64,000 bases of DNA, taken from Chitinophagaceae bacterium (lineage in GTDB: Bacteria; Bacteroidota; Bacteroidia; Chitinophagales; Chitinophagaceae). A program made the translations under genes and the position numbers. Positions 29,350 to 37,159 of this stretch are shown here, one piece after another. The stretch covers positions 1-64,000 of the forward strand of contig JAIETM010000004.1 of NCBI GenBank assembly GCA_019745155.1. Direction: 5' to 3'. The notes beneath the pieces were generated by a model. The model saw only the letters and a program-made list of their open reading frames with translations. It did not search any database and had not been told where the DNA came from. Positions within the stretch are counted from its first letter, which is position 1, and the number at the start of each line of letters is the position of its first letter.

Positions 29350-30774
29350 TTACATCGCCGCGAGCTGTACTTTCTGTGTCAGTTCCATCACATTTTCGCG
29401 GAAGATGGAGTCTGTATCCATCAGGTCTTTTACCGTCTGGCAGCTGTGGATAACCGTTGTATGATCTCGTCCACCGAAATGCTCTCCGATGGTTTTGAGG
29501 GAGTTCTTGGTAAATGCCTTGGCCAGGAACATGGTAATCTGGCGGGCTTGAACAATTTCGCGCTTGCGGGTTTTGTGCAGCAGCTTCTCGTAAGGCACAT
29601 CGAAATATTCGCAAACCATTTTCTGGATGGCTTCAATGGTGATTTCCTTACTGCTGGTCTTCACAAAATTGCGGAGCACTTTCTTGGCCAACTCCAGATC
29701 AATATCTTTCTTGTTCAGTGAAGACTGTGCTAAGAGGGAAATCAACGCACCTTCCAGTTCACGAACATTGGTATTAATATTATATGCCACGTATTTCACT
29801 ACTTCCTTCGGCATATCCAAGCCATCGTTCTTCATCTTACGCTCCAGAATCTCGATTCTGGTTTCGTAATCAGGCACCTGCAGATCAGCACTCAATCCCC
29901 AACGGAAACGGCTAAGCAGTCTTTCCTGTAAACCATCCAGGTCTTTGGGCGGCTTATCTGAAGTAAGTACCAACTGCTTACCACTCTGGTGGAGGTGGTT
30001 GAAGATGGCGAAGAATGCATCCTGAGATTTCTCAGCACGATTGAAGAATTGCACATCGTCGATGATGAGTACATCAATTAACTGATAGAAATGGATGAAG
30101 TCGTTGATGGCGTTATTACGACTATGGTCCTGAAACTGGTTGATGAATTTCTCACTGCTTACATATAATACCACCTTGTTGGGGTGTAAGCGCTTTACTT
30201 CATTACCGATTGCCTGGGCTAAGTGGGTTTTACCCAAACCAACACCACCATATACCACCAATGGGTTGAAAGAGTTGGCTCCGTGCTTTTCCGCAACAGT
30301 TTTACCTGCGCGACGAGCAACACGGTTACAATCACCCTCAATGAATGCATCGAATGTATAATTGTGATTCAGCTGTGGATCGATCTGCATTTTCTTCAGA
30401 CCGGGAATCACAAAAGGATTTCGAACGGGGTTCTCAATAACGAGGGGAAAATTCATCTCGTTATTATTGTATGTCTTGATATTACCTGCAGGGAGATCAA
30501 CTGAGCCATTGCGGTTACCACTGTCTACCATGATACGGTATTCGAGACGGGCTTCTTTACCCAACTCTCTTTTCAGTGTTTTGGCAAGCAGTGTTACATA
30601 ATGCTCTTCCAAATACTCGTAGAAGAACTGGCTCGGCACTTGAATCATCAGCACATTACTCTTCAGCTCTACGGGAGTGATTGGTTCAAACCATGTTTTG
30701 AAGTGTTGCCATTCTACAATGTCTTTGATAATCTTCAAACAATTAGTCCAGACAGATTCAGCAGTTTTAGCCAT
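29350..30774 (-). CDS. dnaA: Chromosomal replication initiator protein DnaA
   Basis: The 474-residue initiator binds DnaA boxes at oriC, melts the duplex and loads the helicase. Domain I (TNCLKIIKDIVEWQHFKTWF) is followed by the AAA+ domain with Walker A GGVGLGKT at residues 176-183, Walker B VLIIDDVQFF and the arginine-bearing box VII region. The C-terminal domain IV ends with the DnaA signature GGRDHTTVIHSCQTV that contacts DNA. The length is typical for the phylum. Upstream lies a 349-base AT-rich spacer with DnaA-box-like sites, which could be an autoregulatory site or part of oriC. Confidence 0.98.
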   Translation of the reverse strand: MAKTAESVWTNCLKIIKDIVEWQHFKTWFEPITPVELKSNVLMIQVPSQFFYEYLEEHYVTLLAKTLKRELGKEARLEYRIMVDSGNRNGSVDLPAGNIKTYNNNEMNFPLVIENPVRNPFVIPGLKKMQIDPQLNHNYTFDAFIEGDCNRVARRAGKTVAEKHGANSFNPLVVYGGVGLGKTHLAQAIGNEVKRLHPNKVVLYVSSEKFINQFQDHSRNNAINDFIHFYQLIDVLIIDDVQFFNRAEKSQDAFFAIFNHLHQSGKQLVLTSDKPPKDLDGLQERLLSRFRWGLSADLQVPDYETRIEILERKMKNDGLDMPKEVVKYVAYNINTNVRELEGALISLLAQSSLNKKDIDLELAKKVLRNFVKTSSKEITIEAIQKMVCEYFDVPYEKLLHKTRKREIVQARQITMFLAKAFTKNSLKTIGEHFGGRDHTTVIHSCQTVKDLMDTDSIFRENVMELTQKVQLAAM

Positions 30775-31123
30775 ATCAACAATCAGCGCTTTATAATGGG
30801 TTATGGTTATTTTCTCAAGCCTTAAGTTATCCCTTATTTTCCATATTCACACATGTTGAAAAATTTTTGGGACAGGAGTGCGAATATGGACAAATCTTGT
30901 TGAAAAAAAAATTTTTTTGGAAGATGAATTTCTCCATTCAAGAACCAAATCAACTTGCTCCATACCACCAAATTTTTTTTGCTGATTTGGCATGAAAAAG
31001 GCGCAATTTTTACAAAAAATATTTCCACGTTTCTGCAAAAAAGTCGTAAACTCCTCTGACAGAATTTTCCCGCTCACGGGTTTGATTTGTCTACATTTGC
31101 GAACATAAACATTCCACATACAC
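30775..31123. other. AT-rich dnaA upstream spacer with DnaA-box-like sites
   Basis: No gene is seen. Two identical TGTTGAAAA sites (30854-30862 and 30898-30906; reverse complement TTTTCAACA, one mismatch to TTTTCCACA) and ATATTCACA at 30843-30851 (two mismatches to TTATCCACA) are clustered within 64 bases. Long A/T runs follow (30902-30918 and 30971-30978). The right part holds TACATTTG at 31092-31099, the probable -7 box of the DUF3127 gene, 24 bases before its ATG. Confidence 0.4.
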
Positions 31124-31504
31124 ATGTCATACGAGATCATCGGTAAACTGGTAGCAAGATTCGATATTGTGCAACGCACAGAAACATTCAAAACACGTGA
31201 GTTTGTTATTGAAAAAACAGAAGACATTAACGGACGCAGCATTACAAACTATGTAAAGTTTCAATGTGTACAAGATAAGACTGCTATGCCCGATCGTTTC
31301 AACATTGGTGATGAGGTAAAAGTTTTATTTAACATCAAAGGCACCAAGTGGGTAAAAGATGGTCGCGAAAACTATATCACCAACCTGGATGCTTGGAGAA
31401 TGGAAACGGTGAAGATGGGACAAGACATGGGTGGTGATAATGAATATCCTTTCCCAGCAGATGCACCGCCACCAGCTGATATGGTGGACGATCTGCCTTT
31501 CTAA
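31124..31504 (+). CDS. DUF3127 OB-fold protein with SSB-like acidic tip
   Basis: The 126-residue protein matches the DUF3127 family found in Bacteroidota: MSYEIIGKLVARFDIVQRTE, EFVIEKTEDINGR, VKFQCVQDK and the conserved NIKGTKWVKDGRENYITNLDAWR. The strand pattern is that of an OB fold. After a Pro/Ala-rich flexible linker the protein ends in DDLPF, like the C-terminal acidic tip of single-stranded DNA-binding proteins (consensus DDxPF) that recruits replication and repair partners. The family function is not established; the tip and the position next to dnaA suggest ssDNA binding. It is divergent from dnaA and has its own promoter box. Confidence 0.8.
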   Translation: MSYEIIGKLVARFDIVQRTETFKTREFVIEKTEDINGRSITNYVKFQCVQDKTAMPDRFNIGDEVKVLFNIKGTKWVKDGRENYITNLDAWRMETVKMGQDMGGDNEYPFPADAPPPADMVDDLPF

Positions 31505-31536
31505 ACTGCTGACCATTTTTAGGATCAATACCTGAC

Positions 31537-33126
31537 ATGCCCACACAGCTTAGTTTCAAACTCAAACCGGCAGAAGCTGCCGACAATGACCTGCTCCGCA
31601 GTTATATTGCTGCGCAAGCCGGCGTACCCGAAAACCAGATTAACGGTTTTTACAGACTAAAGCAGTCCATTGACGCACGTAGTCGCCAACAAGTTTGGGT
31701 AAATCTTACGCTGGAGGTGTTTATTAATGAAACGCCCACCGGCAGAAATATCCAAAAAGGACAATTCCAAACTGTACAGCAAGCCAAGCATCGGGTAATT
31801 ATTATCGGAGCCGGACCAGCGGGTTTATTCGCCGCACTCCGATTGATAGAACTTGGCATTCAACCCATTATTCTGGAAAGAGGCAAAGATGTACGTGCAC
31901 GAAGAAGGGATTTGGCTGCCCTGAATAAAGAGGGCGTTGTAAACCCAGAAAGCAATTATTGCTTTGGGGAAGGTGGTGCAGGTACCTATAGCGATGGTAA
32001 ACTCTACACCCGCAGCAATAAAAGAGGTGATATCAACCGTATTCTGCATCGCTTTGTGGAATTCGGAGCCGATGAGAAAATTATCTACGAAGCACATCCG
32101 CATATTGGCACCAATAAACTGCCCCATATCATTACCACTATGCGGGAATGCATTATCGCCATGGGCGGACAATGTTTGTTTGAAAAAAAGGTAACCCAAC
32201 TGATTCTTGAAAACGATAGCATTAAAGGTGTAGGTACAGCAGATGGTGATCGACTGATGGCTGACGCCGTGATACTGGCTACGGGCCACTCCGCTCGGGA
32301 TATTTTTCGCATGCTGCGCGATCAAGGTTTGCTGATTGAAGCCAAACCTTTTGCATTGGGCGTACGCATCGAACATCCACAAGCATTGATTGACTCTATC
32401 CAATACCATTGTGCCATTAGAGATGAGTACCTCCCTCCTGCTTCTTATGGACTGGTTGAGCAAGTGCAGGAAAGAGGTGTCTTCAGTTTTTGCATGTGCC
32501 CCGGCGGCATCATCGCGCCAGCAGCAACCAACCCTGAAGAATTGGTGGTGAACGGCTGGAGCCCAAGTAAACGCAACAATGCTTTTGCCAATAGCGGCAT
32601 GGTAGCGGAAGTCAGTGCACAAGACGCTTTGCGTTACCTGAAACACCAACAACAAAAGGCCAGGGCAGATGATCCTCTATTATTAATGCAGTTTCAGGAA
32701 GCGGTTGAAAGAAAAGCATTTGTAGCCGGCGGCGGAAAGTTTGTGGCACCGGCCCAACGTATGGCCGACTTCTGTGATAAAAGAACCAGCACTACCCTGC
32801 CCGACTGCAGTTATCTGCCCGGCTTGAATAGTGCTGACCTATCTCAAGTATTACCTGATTTTATTTTCAAGAGTTTACAAGGTGGTTTCCGCGCATTTGG
32901 TAAGAAAATGCGGGGCTATCTCACCAATGATGCGGTGGTAGTGGCTACAGAAAGCAGAACTTCTTCACCAGTACGTATTCCAAGAAACGCAGACGACCTG
33001 CAACATCCACAAATCAAAGGCTTCTATCCTTGTGGAGAAGGTGCCGGCTATGCAGGCGGTATCGTGAGTGCTGCGATGGACGGAGAAAAAGTAGCCAACC
33101 AGCTGGCAGCAGTGTTACAAGCTTAA
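31537..33126 (+). CDS. FAD-dependent dehydrogenase (COG2509-like)
   Basis: The 529-residue protein has a short N-terminal domain of about 85 residues (an S4/thioredoxin-like lead typical of this group), then the FAD-binding [16 protein letters not shown], a conserved CFGEGGAGTYSDGKLYTRS motif and GHSARDIFRML in the middle. The C-terminus has YPCGEGAGYAGGIVSAAMDG, closing the FAD site. These features define the uncharacterised FAD-dependent dehydrogenase family COG2509. The substrate is unknown. The gene lies 32 bases after the DUF3127 stop, in the same direction, and converges with the S1/P1-like gene with a single base between stops. Confidence 0.88.
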   Translation: MPTQLSFKLKPAEAADNDLLRSYIAAQAGVPENQINGFYRLKQSIDARSRQQVWVNLTLEVFINETPTGRNIQKGQFQTVQQAKHRVIIIGAGPAGLFAALRLIELGIQPIILERGKDVRARRRDLAALNKEGVVNPESNYCFGEGGAGTYSDGKLYTRSNKRGDINRILHRFVEFGADEKIIYEAHPHIGTNKLPHIITTMRECIIAMGGQCLFEKKVTQLILENDSIKGVGTADGDRLMADAVILATGHSARDIFRMLRDQGLLIEAKPFALGVRIEHPQALIDSIQYHCAIRDEYLPPASYGLVEQVQERGVFSFCMCPGGIIAPAATNPEELVVNGWSPSKRNNAFANSGMVAEVSAQDALRYLKHQQQKARADDPLLLMQFQEAVERKAFVAGGGKFVAPAQRMADFCDKRTSTTLPDCSYLPGLNSADLSQVLPDFIFKSLQGGFRAFGKKMRGYLTNDAVVVATESRTSSPVRIPRNADDLQHPQIKGFYPCGEGAGYAGGIVSAAMDGEKVANQLAAVLQA

Positions 33127-33127
33127 G

Positions 33128-34117
33128 TTATTCGCCTGAAGCACCCGCTTTGGCCTTCAGTTGCTTTTCTGCAATCAGGCTATTACGACGATAAGCTGTA
33201 CGTTGTGCTTTTAAGGCAGCTTTATCGGCATCCGTCCAATTCTTGGTAATAGCTTTCAAATCAGGCTTGCCCGCATCTACCCAGGCTGTGTACCAGAAAT
33301 CGGCCAACAAATCTGCTGAACGCAACAACTGCCTATTAATAGTAGGCTTCAAAGCTTCGCCATAAGCTTTGGCGAAAGTGGTTGTATAATATTTCACAGC
33401 AGTACCGCGACGCATCTGTGTTCTGTATTTCACACTATCCGGAAACTGCTGCGTGAGTCTGGTCTCAACTGCAAATACATCAGGCAATAATTGAAACGCA
33501 CCACGCACCCCCTGCATAATCGCTTCAGCAGGGTTCTTTAAGTATTTGGCTTTGTGGCCGCTATTCAATTGGTATTGATCCAATTCAATCTCAGGCACCA
33601 CGCTTTCCCACAAAGCATGCAAGCCTTTTTGGTTGGTGAGCTGACCATCATAATTAATAGTAGTATGCAAAGGCACATGCGCATCGCCGATATAATGGCC
33701 TAAATCAGCTGCGTAGAATAGAATGCTATCTGCATTACCTGAACGGAAAGCTTCAGTAAGCTTACGCTGCATATACACCACATGATAAGGCACATAACCA
33801 TACTTTATTAATGTATCGCGGGTAAACTGCTGCACGGCAGCTTCCCAGTAGAGCGGCATTTTCCATGCTGCAGAATCACCATAAGCTTCCATATCAATAA
33901 AGTGCTTGGTTGCCTCCGTACTATCTGTATTGCGACGGATATCTGGTCTTGGTGCATTGTTGACGAGATAATCCATATTCTTATAAAAGAAAGGACGCAT
34001 ACCAGAAGGTAATTGGTAGATAGCTACCTGATTCACCGTTTTATGTACCAGAAAGCCCCAGCTAGACAAGCTTACTACAACAGTAATCGCAAAAATGGCG
34101 ACCAAAACACGTTTCAT
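33128..34117 (-). CDS. Zinc-dependent S1/P1 nuclease / phospholipase C-like secreted protein
   Basis: The 329-residue protein has a signal peptide (RVLVAIFAITVVVSLSSWG). In this family the mature N-terminal Trp is itself a zinc ligand; here the cleavage region gives WGFLVHKTVNQVA, with a His close by. The second metal site appears in YAADLGHYIGDAHVPLHTT followed by HALWE, which matches the S1/P1 and zinc phospholipase C pattern HxxGDxHxPLH...W. The product is probably periplasmic and cleaves phosphodiesters, but nuclease versus lipase activity cannot be told from the sequence. Confidence 0.82.
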   Translation of the reverse strand: MKRVLVAIFAITVVVSLSSWGFLVHKTVNQVAIYQLPSGMRPFFYKNMDYLVNNAPRPDIRRNTDSTEATKHFIDMEAYGDSAAWKMPLYWEAAVQQFTRDTLIKYGYVPYHVVYMQRKLTEAFRSGNADSILFYAADLGHYIGDAHVPLHTTINYDGQLTNQKGLHALWESVVPEIELDQYQLNSGHKAKYLKNPAEAIMQGVRGAFQLLPDVFAVETRLTQQFPDSVKYRTQMRRGTAVKYYTTTFAKAYGEALKPTINRQLLRSADLLADFWYTAWVDAGKPDLKAITKNWTDADKAALKAQRTAYRRNSLIAEKQLKAKAGASGE

Positions 34118-34231
34118 ACTTTTTGGAGGTTAGGGGCGCAAAATAACCATAAAACCTGCCGTTGTTGTAATAATTACACGGGTACTGCTACCAATGTGGG
34201 CAGTTTCCTACATTTATCAAAACCAAGACCA

Positions 34232-35167
34232 ATGAGTAACATCCTGGAATTACAAAACCTGAAGAAATATTATGCCACGCAGAAAGCGGTGGATGATATC
34301 AGTTTCGAGGTGAAGGCCGGTAGCATTTTTGGTTTGCTGGGACCCAACGGTGCCGGTAAAACCACCCTCCTGCGCATGATCACGGGGATATTTTACCCCG
34401 ATAGCGGACAAATTATTTTCGACGGCCAATCCTTCAACCCCATTGAAGATGTATTGAAGATTGGTTACATGCCCGAAGAAAGAGGCTTGTATAAGAAAAT
34501 GAAGATTGGGAAACAGGCCTTGTACCTGGCCCAGCTCAAAGGCTTGAACCATGCAGAAGCCATGGAGAAGATCAAGTTCTGGTTTAAGCGATTGGAAATG
34601 GAAAGTTGGTGGAATAAAAAAGTGGAAGACCTAAGTAAGGGTATGAGCCAGAAGCTGCAGTTTGTAACAACTGTGTTGCATGAACCCAAGCTGATTATCC
34701 TGGATGAACCCTTCAGCGGATTAGACCCTGTGAACGCCAACCTCATCAAGGATGAAATTTATGGACTGGCCCAACGCGGTTGCAGCGTCATTTTCAGTAC
34801 ACATAGAATGGAACAGGTAGAAGAAATCTGTGACCATATTGTATTAGTAAACCTTGGTAAAAAGATACTGGATGGCACTGTGCATGATGTGAAGCAACAA
34901 TTCAAGGAAAATAAGTTCAGCATCAAATTGTCTGAAGTACCTAATGGTATTGGCCATGCAGCATTTGAAGTGCTGGAGCAGGAAGCCAATCAGCTCACAG
35001 TAAAAATTCAGGAAGGCTTTAAGAGCAATGATGTATTGCAATACCTGATTCAGCAAAACCTGACAGTGGAAGGCTTTAATGAGATTCTGCCTTCGCTGAA
35101 TGACATCTTTATCAAACTGGTGGAAGGTACCAAATCAACCACCCGTGCATTTCAACCAGTACAATAA
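34232..35167 (+). CDS. ABC transporter ATP-binding protein
   Basis: The 311-residue ATPase has Walker A GPNGAGKT at residues 37-44, the signature LSKGMSQKLQ, Walker B LIILDEPFSGLDP and the H-loop STHRM. The C-terminal extension after residue 220 (DUF4162-like) is typical of ABC-2/NatA-type exporters. The start MSNILELQNLKKYY at 34232 is chosen, because the longer in-frame reading overlaps the preceding divergent gene. A TACATTTA box lies 19 bases upstream. The membrane subunit follows 17 bases later, so both form one exporter operon. Confidence 0.93.
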   Translation: MSNILELQNLKKYYATQKAVDDISFEVKAGSIFGLLGPNGAGKTTLLRMITGIFYPDSGQIIFDGQSFNPIEDVLKIGYMPEERGLYKKMKIGKQALYLAQLKGLNHAEAMEKIKFWFKRLEMESWWNKKVEDLSKGMSQKLQFVTTVLHEPKLIILDEPFSGLDPVNANLIKDEIYGLAQRGCSVIFSTHRMEQVEEICDHIVLVNLGKKILDGTVHDVKQQFKENKFSIKLSEVPNGIGHAAFEVLEQEANQLTVKIQEGFKSNDVLQYLIQQNLTVEGFNEILPSLNDIFIKLVEGTKSTTRAFQPVQ

Positions 35168-35184
35168 CCTCAACTCAACGCATT

Positions 35185-36516
35185 ATGAATAAAATATGGA
35201 TTGTTGCACGCAGGGAATTCCTGACACGTGTACAAAAGAAAACATTTCTACTCACCACCATTGGTCTGCCTTTACTCATTTTTGGCTTCTATGCAGCGAT
35301 TATCTTTTTCTCTGTTAAGGGATCGGATGATTATACCGTAGCTGTAGTAGATAAAGCCAATGTATTTGAAGGCAAGCTGGAATCAAAGAATGATGAAGTC
35401 ATCTTCAAAATGGTGAAAGCAGATACAGCTGAATTAAAAACCCAGCTGGAAAAGAAAGTGTATGATGCTTATCTCTTCGTTCCTGAGAACTACACACTTG
35501 ATAGTGATGAAAGCGAACTGTACTTCAAATCAGGCAAAGCTACCGGCATCATGACACGCGAGGGTATCCAGCGCAGCATCAATAAGCGATTGGAAGAGAA
35601 GCGCATGGCCAAGATGAATATCTCTAAAACATTATTAGACAGCCTGCGCAAAGACAGCGATATCAACTATACAACACTAGCTGGCAAAAGCGATAGTGGC
35701 ATTAAAGCAGGCATCAGTTATGGTGTGGGTTTCATCAGTGGCATTCTTATCTACATGGTACTATTTATTTATGGTACGATGGTAATGCGTGGCGTGATGG
35801 AAGAAAAAGTGAGCCGTATTGCAGAAGTAATTGTAAGTAGTGTAAAACCCTTCCAACTGATGATGGGTAAAATCATTGGCATTGGTGCAGTTGGCTTAAC
35901 CCAATTCATCATCTGGGGCATACTGATTATCAGCTTGCAATTCCTTTTACCAGTAATTTTCCCTGAGCTGGCGCAGTCTATGCAATCACAGGCAATACAG
36001 CCAGGTGCAGCAGGTGCTATGAATGCAGCCAAGCAGAGTGGCGCATTAGATGGTTTAATGGCCGGCTTGAGTCAGATTAATTTCCCATTGATTATTGGTT
36101 GTTTCATTTTCTACTTCCTGGGCGGCTATTTCCTCTATTCATCATTATTTGCTGCTGTAGGTAGTGCTGTGAATGAAGACCCACAAGATGCACAAAGCTT
36201 ATTACTGCCTATTACCATGCCCATCATTTTTGCTTTTGTGATTCTGACCAAAGCAGTGAATGACCCCAACAGTCCGATTGCAGTATTCGGTAGCTTGTTC
36301 CCGCTTACTTCACCAATTGTAATGATGGCTCGTATTGGTCATGGTATTCCTGAAGGTGTATCTGTATGGCAATTATTATTAAGTATGGCCTTACTGGTTG
36401 CAGGTTTTATTGCCACAACATGGTTGGCAGGCAAAATCTATAGAACAGGTATCTTGATGTATGGCAAGAAAGTGACCTGGAAGGAAATGTGGAAATGGGC
36501 TTTTAGGAAATACTAA
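35185..36516 (+). CDS. ABC transporter permease (NatB/ABC-2 type)
   Basis: The 443-residue membrane protein has one N-terminal span (TTIGLPLLIFGFYAAIIFFS), a large extracytoplasmic domain of about 140 residues and then five spans in the C-terminal half. The sequence MVMRGVMEEKVSRIAEVIVSSVKPFQLMMGK is the diagnostic coupling region of the ABC-2/NatB family (Na+ export or DUF3526 type). It is paired with the ATPase just upstream. The substrate is not evident. A perfect 41-base palindrome follows the stop. Confidence 0.9.
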   Translation: MNKIWIVARREFLTRVQKKTFLLTTIGLPLLIFGFYAAIIFFSVKGSDDYTVAVVDKANVFEGKLESKNDEVIFKMVKADTAELKTQLEKKVYDAYLFVPENYTLDSDESELYFKSGKATGIMTREGIQRSINKRLEEKRMAKMNISKTLLDSLRKDSDINYTTLAGKSDSGIKAGISYGVGFISGILIYMVLFIYGTMVMRGVMEEKVSRIAEVIVSSVKPFQLMMGKIIGIGAVGLTQFIIWGILIISLQFLLPVIFPELAQSMQSQAIQPGAAGAMNAAKQSGALDGLMAGLSQINFPLIIGCFIFYFLGGYFLYSSLFAAVGSAVNEDPQDAQSLLLPITMPIIFAFVILTKAVNDPNSPIAVFGSLFPLTSPIVMMARIGHGIPEGVSVWQLLLSMALLVAGFIATTWLAGKIYRTGILMYGKKVTWKEMWKWAFRKY

Positions 36517-36520
36517 ATAA

Positions 36521-36561
36521 ATAAGGGCTATCCTGAGTTTAAAACTCAGGATAGCCCTTAT
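36521..36561. repeat. Perfect 41-base palindrome between the permease and RAYT genes
   Basis: Two arms of 20 bases (36521-36540 and 36542-36561) are exact reverse complements around one central A; the core is GGGCTATCCTGAG / CTCAGGATAGCCC. It can work as a bidirectional terminator for the ABC operon, and it also lies 33 bases before the RAYT start, where REP substrates of such transposases usually lie. Confidence 0.85.
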
Positions 36562-36594
36562 AATATAAGTTTTGCTCTTAATGATAGAAAACCA

Positions 36595-37149
36595 ATGGCT
36601 GGTGGTGGCTATAAAATTCGAAACAAAGAAGCCATTCATTTTATCACTTTTGCAGTAGTTGAATGGATTGATGTCTTTACAAGAAAAGTATATCGAGACC
36701 TACTGCTAGATAGCATACGATATTGCCAAAAAGAAAAAGGTTTAATACTACATAGCTGGTGCATCATGAGCAATCATGTTCATTTAGTAATCTCTGCAAG
36801 AGATAATAACCCAAGTGATATTTTAAGAGATTTCAAAAAATATACCAGCAAAAAAATCATTAAAGCCATTACAGCTCATCCAGAAGAAAGCCGAAAAGAA
36901 TGGATGTTACAGGTCTTCAGAGAGAAAGGCCAGGCAAATAGTCGTAACAAGCAGTATCAATTTTGGCAACAAGATAATCATCCAATAGAACTATATAGTG
37001 AACGTTTTACGAAACAAAAACTAAATTACATTCATAATAATCCAGTTGCTGCCGGCATTGTTGAGAAATCAGAAGAGTATATCTATAGCTCTGCAAGAGA
37101 TTACTACTATGGCAAGAATTGCGGACTTTTAAATCTAGAATTGCTTTAA
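36595..37149 (+). CDS. REP-associated tyrosine transposase (RAYT, Y1/IS200-like)
   Basis: The 184-residue protein belongs to the Y1 transposase family of single-strand HUH endonucleases. The metal-binding HUH motif is HVH at residues 61-63 (MSNHVHLVIS), and the catalytic Tyr is Y145 in LNYIHNNPVAAGIV, the RAYT hallmark. RAYTs are domesticated relatives of IS200/IS605 transposases that move REP/REPIN palindromes in trans. No left or right IS ends are seen, as expected for a RAYT. The gene is AT-rich relative to the ABC genes and sits next to a 41-base palindrome. It lies 10 bases before the sprA stop, on the opposite strand. Confidence 0.88.
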   Translation: MAGGGYKIRNKEAIHFITFAVVEWIDVFTRKVYRDLLLDSIRYCQKEKGLILHSWCIMSNHVHLVISARDNNPSDILRDFKKYTSKKIIKAITAHPEESRKEWMLQVFREKGQANSRNKQYQFWQQDNHPIELYSERFTKQKLNYIHNNPVAAGIVEKSEEYIYSSARDYYYGKNCGLLNLELL

Positions 37150-37159
37150 ATGCAGTTGT

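Noticed and set aside
29012-29464. 150-codon plus-strand ORF
   Set aside because: It crosses both tRNA genes and the dnaA terminator, so it cannot be a protein-coding gene.
31825-32655. 276-codon minus-strand ORF
   Set aside because: Antisense to the COG2509-like FAD dehydrogenase with intact motifs; a frame-shadow, without start context.
36595-37149. Complete IS200/IS605 insertion sequence
   Set aside because: No accessory tnpB and no clear left or right ends; the protein has the RAYT NPVxAGIV hallmark instead.
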